Shown here in pieces: positions 24,659 through 33,389 of a DNA stretch of 64,000 nucleotides. Position 1 is the first letter of the stretch. Each line of letters opens with the position of its first letter. The stretch comes from JAISGQ01 sp045604155. Lineage in GTDB: Bacteria; Bacillota; Clostridia; Oscillospirales; Acutalibacteraceae. The stretch spans positions 16,387 through 80,386 of the forward strand of contig JAZUNN010000083.1 of NCBI GenBank assembly GCA_045604155.1. The letters are read 5' to 3'. The notes under the pieces were generated by a model. The model saw only the letters and a list, made by a program, of their open reading frames with translations. It made no database searches and was not told the origin of the DNA. Both the position numbers and the translations under genes were made by a program.

Positions 24659-24745
24659 CTTAACGATGTGCGGTATTATATAAACCGCCTGATATTTGTC
24701 AATGATTAACCTGAGTTAATCATAAAAGAAAGGAAGCTTTTTGAC

Positions 24746-25939
24746 ATGAACTATCTCAACAAGAAGAGCGTCGAAGATATCGACGTAGCAGGCAAGAAAG
24801 TTTTAGTCCGCTGCGACTTTAACGTTCCCTTTGACGGCGAGGGCAACATCTCTGATACCAAGAGAATCGATGAAGCTCTCAAGACCATCCGTTACCTCCT
24901 CGAGAACAATGCTAAGGTTATCCTTTGCTCTCACCTCGGCAGACCCAAGGGTGAGTTCAATATGAAGTATTCCCTCGCTCCCGTTGCTGCATACCTTACC
25001 GAGCAGCTCGGCTTCGAGGTAAAGATCGCTACCGATGTTATCGGTGACAGCGCCAAGGCTCTTGCTGCAGAAGTTGAAGAGGGCAAGGCTGTTATGATCG
25101 AAAACGTCCGCTTCCACAAGGAAGAAGAGAAGAACGATCCTGACTTCTCAAAGGCTCTTGCTTCTCTCGCAGAAGTATATGTAAACGATGCTTTCGGTAC
25201 CGCTCACAGAGCTCATGCTTCTACTGCTGGTGTTGCTGATTATCTCCCCGCTGTCTGCGGTTACCTCATCCAGAAGGAAATCTCCATCATGGGTAAGGCT
25301 CTTGCTGATCCCGCTCGTCCCTTCGTTGCTATCCTCGGCGGCGCTAAGGTTTCCGATAAGATCGGCGTTATCAACAACCTCCTTGAGAAGGTTGACACCA
25401 TCATCATCGGCGGCGGTATGGCTTACACCTTCATGAAGGCTCTCGGCTATTCCATCGGTGACTCCATCTGCGAGGACGACAAGGTTGAGCTTGCTAAGGA
25501 CATGATGGCTAAGGCTAAGGAGAAGAACGTCAACTTCCTTATCCCCCAGGATAACGTTGTTGCTACCGCTTTTGCTCCCGATGCAGACTTCCAGACCGTT
25601 GATTCCGACAAGATCCCCGCAGGCTGGCAGGGTCTCGATATCGGTCCCAAGACTTCCGAACTCTTCTCCAATGCTATCAAGGGCGCAGGCACCGTTGTTT
25701 GGAACGGACCTATGGGCGTTTCTGAGTGGGAGAACTTTGCTAAGGGTACCATCGCTGTTGCTACTGCTGTTGCTGAGAGCGGCGCAGTTTCCATCATCGG
25801 CGGCGGCGACTCTGCTGCAGCTTGTGAGAAGCTCGGCTTCGCTGACAAGATGACCCACATCTCCACCGGCGGCGGCGCTTCCCTCGAATTCCTCGAAGGT
25901 CTTGAGCTCCCCGGCATTGCTTGCCTCAACGAGAAATAA
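24746..25939 (+). CDS. pgk: phosphoglycerate kinase
   Basis: Makes ATP and 3-phosphoglycerate from 1,3-bisphosphoglycerate in glycolysis. 397 residues. Family landmarks are VLVRCDFNVPF (substrate-binding), SHLGRPKG, AHRAHASTAG and, in the C-terminal nucleotide-binding half, GGGDSAAA and STGGGASLEFLEG. Codon use is strongly biased to C-ending codons (CTC, GTT/GAG, ATC), unlike neighbouring genes, as expected for a highly expressed protein. First gene of a glycolytic operon with tpiA and gpmI. Confidence 0.98.
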   Translation: MNYLNKKSVEDIDVAGKKVLVRCDFNVPFDGEGNISDTKRIDEALKTIRYLLENNAKVILCSHLGRPKGEFNMKYSLAPVAAYLTEQLGFEVKIATDVIGDSAKALAAEVEEGKAVMIENVRFHKEEEKNDPDFSKALASLAEVYVNDAFGTAHRAHASTAGVADYLPAVCGYLIQKEISIMGKALADPARPFVAILGGAKVSDKIGVINNLLEKVDTIIIGGGMAYTFMKALGYSIGDSICEDDKVELAKDMMAKAKEKNVNFLIPQDNVVATAFAPDADFQTVDSDKIPAGWQGLDIGPKTSELFSNAIKGAGTVVWNGPMGVSEWENFAKGTIAVATAVAESGAVSIIGGGDSAAACEKLGFADKMTHISTGGGASLEFLEGLELPGIACLNEK

Positions 25940-25949
25940 TTGAACTTTG

Positions 25950-25980
25950 TACGGCGGGCGTTTATTCGGCGTCCGCCGTA
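25950..25980 (+). other. intercistronic hairpin between pgk and tpiA
   Basis: TACGGCGGGCG pairs with CGTCCGCCGTA across a 9-base loop. There is no T run after it, so it probably sets transcript stability or processing rather than ending transcription. tpiA has its own strong GGAGG site 32 bases on. Confidence 0.6.
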
Positions 25981-26012
25981 TATTTGATATTTTAATTTTG
26001 GAGGAAACAGAA

Positions 26013-26780
26013 ATGAACAAAGCTAAGCGCGCTGCTGTTATCGCAGGCAACTGGAAAATGAACAACAACCCCGAGCAGACCACTGCTCTTATAGGTGAGA
26101 TCGCTCCCCTCGTAAAGGACGCTGACTGCACTGTTATCTGCTGCGTACCTTTCATCGACCTTCACGCTGCTCTTAAGGCTGCAGAAGGCACCAACATCAA
26201 GATCGGTGCTGAGAACTGCCACTGGGCTGAAAAGGGTGCTTTCACCGGTGAAATCTCCGCTCCTATGCTCAAGAGCATCGGTGTTGAGTACGTTGTTCTC
26301 GGTCACTCCGAGCGCAGACAGTACTTCGGTGAGACTGATGAAACTGTCGCTATGAGAGCAAGAGCTGCTCTTGACAACGGTCTTAAGCCCATCATCTGCG
26401 TCGGCGAGGTTCTCGAGCAGCGTCAGGAAGGCATCACTGCTCAGATCGTAAAGCATCAGGTCGTAAAGGCTTTCGAGCAGATCACCGAGGACGAGCTCAA
26501 GAACGTTATCATCGCTTACGAGCCTGTCTGGGCTATCGGCACCGGTCTTACCGCTACCGATGAGCAGGCTAACGAAGTTTGCGGCATCATCCGTGATCTT
26601 CTCGCTGAGCTCTATTCTGCAGAAGCTGCTGAAGCTTTCACCATCCAGTACGGCGGCTCCATGAACGACGCAAACGCTGAGGGTCTTCTTGATCAGGCTG
26701 ACGTTGACGGCGGTCTCATCGGCGGTGCTTCCCTCGTAGCTGAGAAGTTTGCTGCTATCGTCAAGGCTGCAAGCAGATAA
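26013..26780 (+). CDS. tpiA: triose-phosphate isomerase
   Basis: Interconverts dihydroxyacetone phosphate and glyceraldehyde 3-phosphate. 255 residues. Visible active-site parts are AGNWKMN (catalytic Lys) at residues 10-16, GHSERRQ (catalytic His), AYEPVWAIGTG (catalytic Glu and the mobile loop) and YGGSMN near the C-terminus. The frame is open upstream into the hairpin, but TTGGAGGAAAC before the ATG at 26013 sets the start. It shares the high-expression codon bias of pgk. Confidence 0.98.
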   Translation: MNKAKRAAVIAGNWKMNNNPEQTTALIGEIAPLVKDADCTVICCVPFIDLHAALKAAEGTNIKIGAENCHWAEKGAFTGEISAPMLKSIGVEYVVLGHSERRQYFGETDETVAMRARAALDNGLKPIICVGEVLEQRQEGITAQIVKHQVVKAFEQITEDELKNVIIAYEPVWAIGTGLTATDEQANEVCGIIRDLLAELYSAEAAEAFTIQYGGSMNDANAEGLLDQADVDGGLIGGASLVAEKFAAIVKAASR

Positions 26781-26797
26781 GTAAAGGAGTTTATATA

Positions 26798-28327
26798 ATG
26801 AAGAAACCTCTTGTACTTTGCATAATGGACGGTTTCGGCATCAAGGACGAATACGGCAATGCTATCACTGCTGCGTCCACTCCGAACCTTGATAAGATCT
26901 TCGCTGAGAATCCCTGCACCCAGATCGGTGCTTCCGGCATGGATGTCGGTCTTCCCGACGGTCAGATGGGCAACAGCGAAGTAGGTCACACCAACATCGG
27001 CGCAGGCCGTGTTGTTTATCAGGAGCTCACCAGAATCACCAAGTCAATTTCTGACGGTGTTTTCTTTGAAAACGAGGCTCTCCTTGCAGCTATGGAAAAC
27101 TGCAAGGCTAACGATTCCGCACTTCACCTTATGGGTCTTATGAGTGACGGCGGCGTTCACAGCCATAACTCTCATCTTTACGCTCTTGTTGAAATGGCAA
27201 AGAGAGCAGGACTTGAGAAGGTTTACGTTCACTGCCTCCTCGACGGTCGTGACGTTCCCCCTGCAAGCGGCGCTGATTTTGTTGCTAACTGTGTTGAGAA
27301 GCTTAATGAAATCGGTGTCGGCAAAGTAGCAACTGTTATGGGTCGTTACTATGCTATGGACCGTGACAACCGCTGGGAGAGAGTCGAAAAGGCTTATTCC
27401 GCTATCGTTTACGGCGAAGGCGTAAAGAATGCTGATCCCGTTGATGCTATCCACAAGTCCTATGAGACTATCGATGAAGAAGGCAAGCACGTTACCGACG
27501 AGTTCGTTCTGCCTGTTGTATGCCTCGATGATGCAGGTCTCAAGGCTAACGATTCTGTTATATTCTTCAACTTCCGTCCCGACAGAGCAAGAGAGATCAC
27601 CCGTACCTTCGTTGATCCTGATTTCGCAGGCTTCGAGAGACGCAACGGCTTCTTCCCCCTCTGCTATGTCTGCATGACTCAGTACGATGCTACAATGCCC
27701 AATGTAAAGGTCGCATTCAAGCCCCAGAGTCTTGACAATACCTTTGGTGAGTACATCTCCGCAAACGGTCTTTCCCAGCTGAGAATCGCTGAGACTGAGA
27801 AGTATGCTCATGTAACCTTCTTCTTCAACGGCGGCGTTGAGAAGCAGTATGAGAACGAGGACAGATGCCTCATTCCTTCCCCGAAGGTTGCAACCTATGA
27901 CCTCCAGCCCGAAATGAGCGCTGTCGAGGTTGCTGCTGAGACCGTTGCACGCATTGAGAGCGGCAAGTACGATGTTATCATCCTCAATTTTGCTAACTGC
28001 GATATGGTCGGTCACACAGGTATTTTCGACGCAGCAAAGGCTGCTGTTGAGACTGTTGATGCCTGCGTCGGCAAGGTAGTTGAGGCAGCTTCCAAAATGG
28101 GTGGTTATGTTCTGATCACTGCTGACCACGGCAATGCTGATCAGATGATGGAGCCTGACGGTTCTCCCTTTACCGCTCACTCCACCAACCCTGTTCCCTT
28201 CTGCGTAGTCGGTTATGACTGCACTCTCCGTGAGGGCGGCAGACTTGCTGACATCGCTCCCACAATGCTTAAGATTCTCGGTCTCCCCCAGCCTGCTGAG
28301 ATGGACGGCGAAAGCATTATTCTTTAA
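26798..28327 (+). CDS. gpmI: 2,3-bisphosphoglycerate-independent phosphoglycerate mutase
   Basis: Metal-dependent (alkaline phosphatase superfamily) mutase of glycolysis. 509 residues. The phosphorylated serine is in GNSEVGHTNIGAG near residue 60; metal ligands are visible in IMDGFG, ITADHGNADQM and FTAHSTNPVP near the end; RYYAMDRDNRW marks the insertion domain. Seventeen bases after tpiA with AAAGGAG. Last gene of the operon; a terminator follows. Confidence 0.98.
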   Translation: MKKPLVLCIMDGFGIKDEYGNAITAASTPNLDKIFAENPCTQIGASGMDVGLPDGQMGNSEVGHTNIGAGRVVYQELTRITKSISDGVFFENEALLAAMENCKANDSALHLMGLMSDGGVHSHNSHLYALVEMAKRAGLEKVYVHCLLDGRDVPPASGADFVANCVEKLNEIGVGKVATVMGRYYAMDRDNRWERVEKAYSAIVYGEGVKNADPVDAIHKSYETIDEEGKHVTDEFVLPVVCLDDAGLKANDSVIFFNFRPDRAREITRTFVDPDFAGFERRNGFFPLCYVCMTQYDATMPNVKVAFKPQSLDNTFGEYISANGLSQLRIAETEKYAHVTFFFNGGVEKQYENEDRCLIPSPKVATYDLQPEMSAVEVAAETVARIESGKYDVIILNFANCDMVGHTGIFDAAKAAVETVDACVGKVVEAASKMGGYVLITADHGNADQMMEPDGSPFTAHSTNPVPFCVVGYDCTLREGGRLADIAPTMLKILGLPQPAEMDGESIIL

Positions 28328-28335
28328 TAAACGTA

Positions 28336-28370
28336 AATCCCCGAACAGAAAACTGTTCGGGGATTATTTT
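28336..28370 (+). terminator. terminator of the glycolytic operon
   Basis: Thirteen-base stem AATCCCCGAACAG around an AAAA loop, followed by a T-rich tail that runs into the convergent HTH gene's stop. Confidence 0.85.
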
Positions 28371-29872
28371 CAGCAATATTCTTCTATCAGTCTATGCAGA
28401 AATTCCAGTGCATCTTCGTTTGGTATAGAGTATTTGCTCGGTATTTCTCTTTCAGCATAGCTTAAAAATGCATTTGCCAGACCAGCATTTTCCACAAAGC
28501 AGTGAGGCATTTCGCTTGTAGAATGAATCGGATTGATATTTTCAATAAGCACTCCGCTGTCTCTGTACGCAACTACAAGCATATCGGGATCAGCATAGCT
28601 CTGCTTCAGCACATATAGCTTGTACTTATCCTCCGGGTCAGATGCTCTTTTTATCATTGATTCGAGAATCATTCTTCGTTCCGCTTCATCAAAAGGCGGA
28701 ATGAAATCAACATGATCCGACAGATTGCCTGTCTGTGCAAACTTTCGCAGACCATCCATTGTGCAGACATCTATCTGCATATGATCCTTTGAATGAAGTT
28801 CTCTTTCTCTGAGAAACTCAAAGGTCTGCTCCATGAAAAATGCTATTTCATCATCATTTTTAGGCTCAACTCCAACAAAGGAACGCACAAACTTTATCTT
28901 GTCCTCAGTGGAAACACGCTTTTCCAGATGCGCAAAAGCTTCCAAAGGCACTCTGCTGTCGCATGGGTCAGGCTTAAACAGCACAAGGTCACTGCGTGAT
29001 TCCCTTCCTATTACCTGAGCGCTGAAGGTCTGGAGCTGCTTTTTGACGATGAGTCCGTTAATATAAAACTTTCTGAGATTGTCATAGCTTCTGTAGAAAA
29101 AGTCCCTCATTCCGGGATCCTTTACAGACGCACACACCGAAACTCCGCCTTCAAGGAGATTCGCACATATCATTTTATTTTGTTTTGTACCACTTTCATC
29201 ATCAAACCATGATATTTCCACGAGAATTGAATTTTTCATCATACCTTCCGAGGCAGCTGCTGTTGTTTCACCGCATCGGATACTGTAATTTTCAAGCGCA
29301 AGCAACGGCAGCAGCTCACGCAGTGCATTGACGCTTTCCTTCAGATTTGAATCCGAAAAGCCAACAAGATGCTCCACCTCATAGCTGCACCCTTTTTTCT
29401 CAATACTCAGCATTGTTTTTCTTATTTCAGATATTATCTCATAATTACAGCAGTTGATTATTTTGAGCTTACATTCAAAATCCTTTTTCTCAGATTCTCT
29501 CAATACAAAATAATTTATATCTTTCAAGCTGCGGAAATATCTGTCATTATCGTAATATATGAGATCCTGGCTGAACTTATCCGGTGCAGGATCCCCACCA
29601 AACAACAGTGCAGTTATCTCCTCGCTGGCAGACAATGTGTTCTGATCCACATTGATAAGACTCATATAATAATCAAATTCGATTATTTCCTTACCTGTAA
29701 AATTCAGCGTTGAAATTATCGCATTGGCTATTTCCTTTGAGGGATACTGTGTTCCATTGAGTATACGATAAAAGCTCGAACGGCTTATATTTGATTTTAC
29801 AAGAAACTCATCCACTCTCATGGCTCTGTCTTTCAGCTTGGATTTAAGAAATCCACCCAGATGTTCAGGCAT
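28370..29872 (-). CDS. large HTH protein of unknown function
   Basis: 500-residue protein with an N-terminal XRE-like helix-turn-helix (MRVDEFLVKSNISRSSFYRI, about residues 18-40, then a second half to about 70) and a long C-terminal region (about residues 85-500) that I cannot assign to a family. There are no membrane segments. The C-terminal region contains several Cys residues without a clear metal pattern. The start is the ATG at 29872, eight bases after GGGAG; an in-frame TTG two codons before has poor spacing. It has its own consensus promoter. It is probably a transcription regulator or sensor; ligand and targets unknown. Confidence 0.75.
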   Translation of the reverse strand: MPEHLGGFLKSKLKDRAMRVDEFLVKSNISRSSFYRILNGTQYPSKEIANAIISTLNFTGKEIIEFDYYMSLINVDQNTLSASEEITALLFGGDPAPDKFSQDLIYYDNDRYFRSLKDINYFVLRESEKKDFECKLKIINCCNYEIISEIRKTMLSIEKKGCSYEVEHLVGFSDSNLKESVNALRELLPLLALENYSIRCGETTAAASEGMMKNSILVEISWFDDESGTKQNKMICANLLEGGVSVCASVKDPGMRDFFYRSYDNLRKFYINGLIVKKQLQTFSAQVIGRESRSDLVLFKPDPCDSRVPLEAFAHLEKRVSTEDKIKFVRSFVGVEPKNDDEIAFFMEQTFEFLRERELHSKDHMQIDVCTMDGLRKFAQTGNLSDHVDFIPPFDEAERRMILESMIKRASDPEDKYKLYVLKQSYADPDMLVVAYRDSGVLIENINPIHSTSEMPHCFVENAGLANAFLSYAEREIPSKYSIPNEDALEFLHRLIEEYC

Positions 29873-29919
29873 AGTCAACGCTCCCTTCTAAAAAACACAT
29901 ATTATCGTCATTTTATTCT

Positions 29920-29948
29920 ATAATATTGCATAATTTCCAAATTGTCAA
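29920..29948 (-). promoter_or_regulatory. promoter of the 500-residue HTH gene
   Basis: Minus-strand TTGACA (29943-29948), 17-base spacer, TATTAT (29920-29925), about 40 bases before the ATG. Confidence 0.7.
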
Positions 29949-30008
29949 CACTCTTAATTTCTAACTTCGAAAAGTTCCAGAATGTATCACAATAATCTCA
30001 AACATATA

Positions 30009-30037
30009 TTGACATATTCCGAGACACACTGTATAAT
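30009..30037 (+). promoter_or_regulatory. consensus promoter with no coding gene behind it
   Basis: TTGACA (30009-30014), 17-base spacer, TATAAT (30032-30037): a perfect match to the vegetative consensus, pointing right into a short non-coding stretch that ends in a terminator. The next gene (MATE) is on the other strand. Confidence 0.75.
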
Positions 30038-30043
30038 GTACTC

Positions 30044-30136
30044 ACAACTGTGGTGACATTCCGAAATTTCACCATAAAAAACATTGTATTGAAGGCGGTT
30101 TTTGTGGAACGTTTTCAATACAATGTTTTTATTTTT
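30044..30136 (+). ncRNA. candidate small RNA, about 93 bases
   Basis: It begins seven bases after a perfect promoter and ends at an intrinsic terminator: ACATTGTATTGAA (from 30081) pairs with TTCAATACAATGT across a roughly 20-base loop, followed by TTTTATTTTTT. A first hairpin, GGTGA/TCACC, lies near the 5' end (about 30052-30074). No open frame with a ribosome site is present. The terminator half may also end the convergent MATE transcript. This is inference from signals; no known RNA family is recognised. Confidence 0.5.
30076..30136. terminator. terminator between candidate RNA and MATE gene
   Basis: Arms AAAAACATTGTATTGAA (30076 on) and its complement (ending at 30130) around a 20-base loop, with T-rich tails in both directions. 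Confidence 0.65.
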
Positions 30137-31494
30137 TATTCATTTATGCTCAGCTGAATCTTTTTTCGCCAGATTCCGCACCAGTAACGTATTACACATA
30201 CCAGAGCCGTAATTGCCCATGTAAGTGCTGTTGTAAGCCATACAATCCAGTGACCGAGAGAAGGTATGAGCAGCAGCAGACGTGAGAAAACTACTCTTCC
30301 GCCTACCTCTGTAAAACCGTTTATCATTGCAAACGCCACATCTCCGCAGCCGTTGAGCAGTGATCTGGGAACATATATCATTCCAAGTGCAAAATAGAAG
30401 AGGCTGGTTATTCTGAGCGCATTATAGGAAATATCAATTACTGCTTTATCATCAACAAAGAAAGAAGATATCTGTCTTCCGAAGAAATAAAATACAGGTA
30501 TCAGAATAAGGCTGAAAACAAGAACAACAATTACAGTCTGTCTGAAGCCTTTCCTGATTCTGTCAGGCTTGCCTGCACCTGCATTCTGTCCTGCAAAAGT
30601 GGTAACCGCTGCACCGAGAGAGCCATAAGGCTGCTGTACTATGGACTCTATGCGGTTTGTAATTGTATATGCTGCCATTACATCTTCGCCGAAGCCGTTT
30701 ACAACACCCTGAAGCACCATGCAGGAAACTGCAATCATGGAACTTTGCAGTGCAAGTGGAACACCTATTCTGAAAGTTCTTCCTATTATCTTCCAGTCAG
30801 GCTTCATTTCTGATTTTTCGATATTGAAATAACTTATTTTGCGTCTTGCGTAAATCATACATGCCACTGCAGACACTGCCTGAGCGATAATTGTTGCCAG
30901 CGCAACGCCAAAAACCTCAAGATCGCAGAAAAGCACAAATACGAGATCAAGAACCACATTGATAACACTGGCAATTATCAGGAATACCAGCGGTGTTTTT
31001 GAATCTCCCAATGCCCTGAGCATTGCCGCAACACCATTATAAAGTGCAACTGCAACAATTCCCACGCAGGTTGTTCTGAGATAAATCAATGTGTCGTTAT
31101 ATACTCCTGTGGGAGTGTCGAGCAAATCCAGAACAAACGGAGATAATGCAATACCTACCGCACTTACTGCCAGAGATGCAAATATAAGAACATAATAAGC
31201 ATTGGCTATGGTTTTTCTTACATTCACATGATCTTTTGCGCCAAAATACTGAGCTACGATAACACCTATTCCCATTCCCAGGCCACTGCTGAGGGAAAAG
31301 AACAGAAAGTTTGTAGAGCCGCATGAACCTACTGCAGCAAGTGCCTCTTTACCGACATATTTTCCGACTACCACCGAGTCGACCATATTGTAAAGCTGCT
31401 GGAAAAGATTTCCGATAAGAAGAGGAATGGTAAATTTGAGTATGTGCTTGATGGGACTGCCGGTTGTCATGTCAGTTGTGTAATTCTTTTTCAT
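30136..31494 (-). CDS. MATE-family efflux transporter
   Basis: Twelve-helix cation-coupled multidrug exporter of the MATE family (DinF/NorM-like), 452 residues. It opens with the typical MTTGSPIKHILKFTIPLLIGNLFQQLYN, then VDSVVVGKYVGKEALAAVG, and has the second-half repeat GVPLALQSSM ... VVNGFGEDVMAAYTITNRIE. The upstream frame (to 31551) runs across the promoter; GAGG before the ATG at 31494 fixes MKKNYTTDM. Monocistronic. Substrate cannot be told from sequence. Confidence 0.92.
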   Translation of the reverse strand: MKKNYTTDMTTGSPIKHILKFTIPLLIGNLFQQLYNMVDSVVVGKYVGKEALAAVGSCGSTNFLFFSLSSGLGMGIGVIVAQYFGAKDHVNVRKTIANAYYVLIFASLAVSAVGIALSPFVLDLLDTPTGVYNDTLIYLRTTCVGIVAVALYNGVAAMLRALGDSKTPLVFLIIASVINVVLDLVFVLFCDLEVFGVALATIIAQAVSAVACMIYARRKISYFNIEKSEMKPDWKIIGRTFRIGVPLALQSSMIAVSCMVLQGVVNGFGEDVMAAYTITNRIESIVQQPYGSLGAAVTTFAGQNAGAGKPDRIRKGFRQTVIVVLVFSLILIPVFYFFGRQISSFFVDDKAVIDISYNALRITSLFYFALGMIYVPRSLLNGCGDVAFAMINGFTEVGGRVVFSRLLLLIPSLGHWIVWLTTALTWAITALVCVIRYWCGIWRKKIQLSINE

Positions 31495-31540
31495 AAAAAA
31501 CTGCCTCACATAAACAGTATTTTGCACCTTGACGATTGGG

Positions 31541-31569
31541 ATTATAGCCATTTTTGATTTTTTTGTCTA
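31541..31569 (-). promoter_or_regulatory. promoter of the MATE gene
   Basis: Minus-strand TAGACA (31564-31569), 17-base spacer, TATAAT (31541-31546), 47 bases before the start codon. Confidence 0.65.
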
Positions 31570-31651
31570 CACAATAAATGTACAGACTTAAACGTTTTAT
31601 AGCTCCTCATTTAGTGCTGTTCTACAAATAAAAATTAGATTCTCAATTCTG

Positions 31652-31679
31652 TTGAAATCCTCATGTTTTATGTTATAAT
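31652..31679 (+). promoter_or_regulatory. promoter of the GH13-GH36 operon
   Basis: TTGAAA (31652-31657), 16-base spacer, TATAAT (31674-31679). The 60-base leader is AT-rich; no clear operator is seen. Confidence 0.6.
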
Positions 31680-31748
31680 ATTAACGTGTATTGCTATACA
31701 TTATGCAATTTAATTAAAAAACTGCTTCACTGATATTGGAGGGATTTT

Positions 31749-33389
31749 ATGGGTGCAAATTACCGTAAGGACACTGTTATCTATCAGATATATCCCCGTT
31801 CATTCATGGATTCTGACGGTGATGGAGTCGGTGATATCAGAGGAATAATTTCAAAGCTTGATCACATCGCTTCACTTGGTGTAAACAATATCTGGCTCTC
31901 CCCTGTTTATGTCAGCCCCAACGACGACAACGGCTACGATATTGCGGACTATAAAGCAATTCAGCCTCAGTTCGGAACTATGGATGACTTTGATGAGCTC
32001 CTTGCCAAGGCCAGGGAAAAAGGCATCGGTATAGTTATGGATCTTGTTATAAATCACACTTCCGACGAACATGAATGGTTTAAAAAGGCTCTTGCAGGAG
32101 ACGAAAAATATCGCAATTACTACATAATCCGCAAAGGCAAAAAGAATAAAGTTCCCAATAACTGGGGAAATTTCTTTGCGGAATGTCCGTGGACAAAGTT
32201 CGGTGATTCTGAGGATGAATACTATCTCCACCTTTTCTCCAAAAAGCAGCCTGATCTTAACTGGCACAATCCAGAGGTCATGGATGAAGTCAAGGATATC
32301 ATGCGTTTCTGGCTTGACAGAGGCGTTGCAGGCTTCAGATGCGATGTTATAAATGTAATATATAAGGACTCACTGAAAAACGGCAAAAAGAAGATTGCTC
32401 TGACAGGTCTTGAACATTATCACTCCACCCAGGGCTGTCATAAGATTCTCGCCGAGCTTCGCCGTGATGTTCTTGAGCCTTACGGTGCTTTTGCCGTTGG
32501 TGAAACTGTTTTTGTCGATATTCCCAAAGCAAAGGATCTGTGCGATGAAGATCGAAAAGAGCTCGATATGGTTTTCTCTTTCAAACATATGGAATGTGAT
32601 CAGATAGGTTTGAAATGGTTCCCTGCCAAGATGAATGTCAGAAAGCTTATGAATACCCTTACCGAATGGCAGACGGGACTTAACTGGAACACCTGTTATT
32701 TTGAAAATCATGATCAGCCCAGATTTATTTCCCGTTTCAACGATTCACAGAATTTCCGCAAGGAATCTTCTAAAATGATGGCAGGTCTTCTTATGACTCT
32801 TCGAGGAACACCGTTTATCTACGAAGGTCAGGAAATAGGCATGACAAACGGTGATTTTAAAAACCTCGACGAAATAATGGATATTGAAAGCCATAATATA
32901 AATGCAATGGCAAAAAGTCTGGGTATCCCCAAAGGAATGCGCTGGAAGATGATAAAGCACGGTTCACGTGATCATGCAAGAACTCCCGTTCAGTGGAGCG
33001 ATGCTCCGAATGCAGGCTTTACTACCGGTCAGCCATGGCTTAAAATCAACGGAAATTACACCGAAGTCAACATGGAAAAGGATAAAGCAGACCCTGATGG
33101 TGTATTTGCTTTCTGGCAGAAAATGATAGCTCTCAGAAAAACAAACGACATTCTCTGTCAGGGCGGATTCATCCCTGTTTTAACTTCGAAAAACATTTTT
33201 GCCTTTGAACGTGAACTTGAAGGCAGAAAGCTGCTGGCACTTTTCAACATGAGCGGCAAAAAGGCAAAGCTTCCGAAAAAACTCCGAAACGGAAACAATG
33301 TCCTTGTCGGAAATTATTCAGATAATCAGGTCGATGTTCTCATGCCCTTTGAATTCAGGCTCATTGATGAAGGCGGTGACGGGTATTGA
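31749..33389 (+). CDS. GH13 alpha-glucosidase (oligo-1,6-glucosidase type)
   Basis: Intracellular alpha-amylase-family enzyme, 546 residues. The catalytic triad is D199 (GFRCDVIN), E252 (AVGETV) and D322 (FENHDQPR). The metal-binding loop DSDGDGVGDIRG at residues 21-32 and MDLVINHTSDEHEWF are hallmarks of subfamily 31. A valine right after D199 is associated with alpha-1,6 specificity in this group, so isomaltose-type oligosaccharides are the likely substrate (inference). No signal peptide. TTGGAGGG precedes the ATG. Its TGA overlaps the TTG start of the alpha-galactosidase gene, so both are made together. Confidence 0.93.
   Translation: MGANYRKDTVIYQIYPRSFMDSDGDGVGDIRGIISKLDHIASLGVNNIWLSPVYVSPNDDNGYDIADYKAIQPQFGTMDDFDELLAKAREKGIGIVMDLVINHTSDEHEWFKKALAGDEKYRNYYIIRKGKKNKVPNNWGNFFAECPWTKFGDSEDEYYLHLFSKKQPDLNWHNPEVMDEVKDIMRFWLDRGVAGFRCDVINVIYKDSLKNGKKKIALTGLEHYHSTQGCHKILAELRRDVLEPYGAFAVGETVFVDIPKAKDLCDEDRKELDMVFSFKHMECDQIGLKWFPAKMNVRKLMNTLTEWQTGLNWNTCYFENHDQPRFISRFNDSQNFRKESSKMMAGLLMTLRGTPFIYEGQEIGMTNGDFKNLDEIMDIESHNINAMAKSLGIPKGMRWKMIKHGSRDHARTPVQWSDAPNAGFTTGQPWLKINGNYTEVNMEKDKADPDGVFAFWQKMIALRKTNDILCQGGFIPVLTSKNIFAFERELEGRKLLALFNMSGKKAKLPKKLRNGNNVLVGNYSDNQVDVLMPFEFRLIDEGGDGY

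Noticed and set aside
25148..26155. 335-codon minus-strand open frame, and a 378-codon one at 27044-28180
   Set aside because: Both are antisense to pgk/tpiA and gpmI; the strong codon bias of these genes leaves the opposite strand free of stops. No ribosome sites or homology.
30136..30136. reading the convergent hairpin as MATE terminator only
   Set aside because: The perfect plus-strand promoter 40 bases upstream makes a separate short RNA more likely, although the hairpin can serve both.
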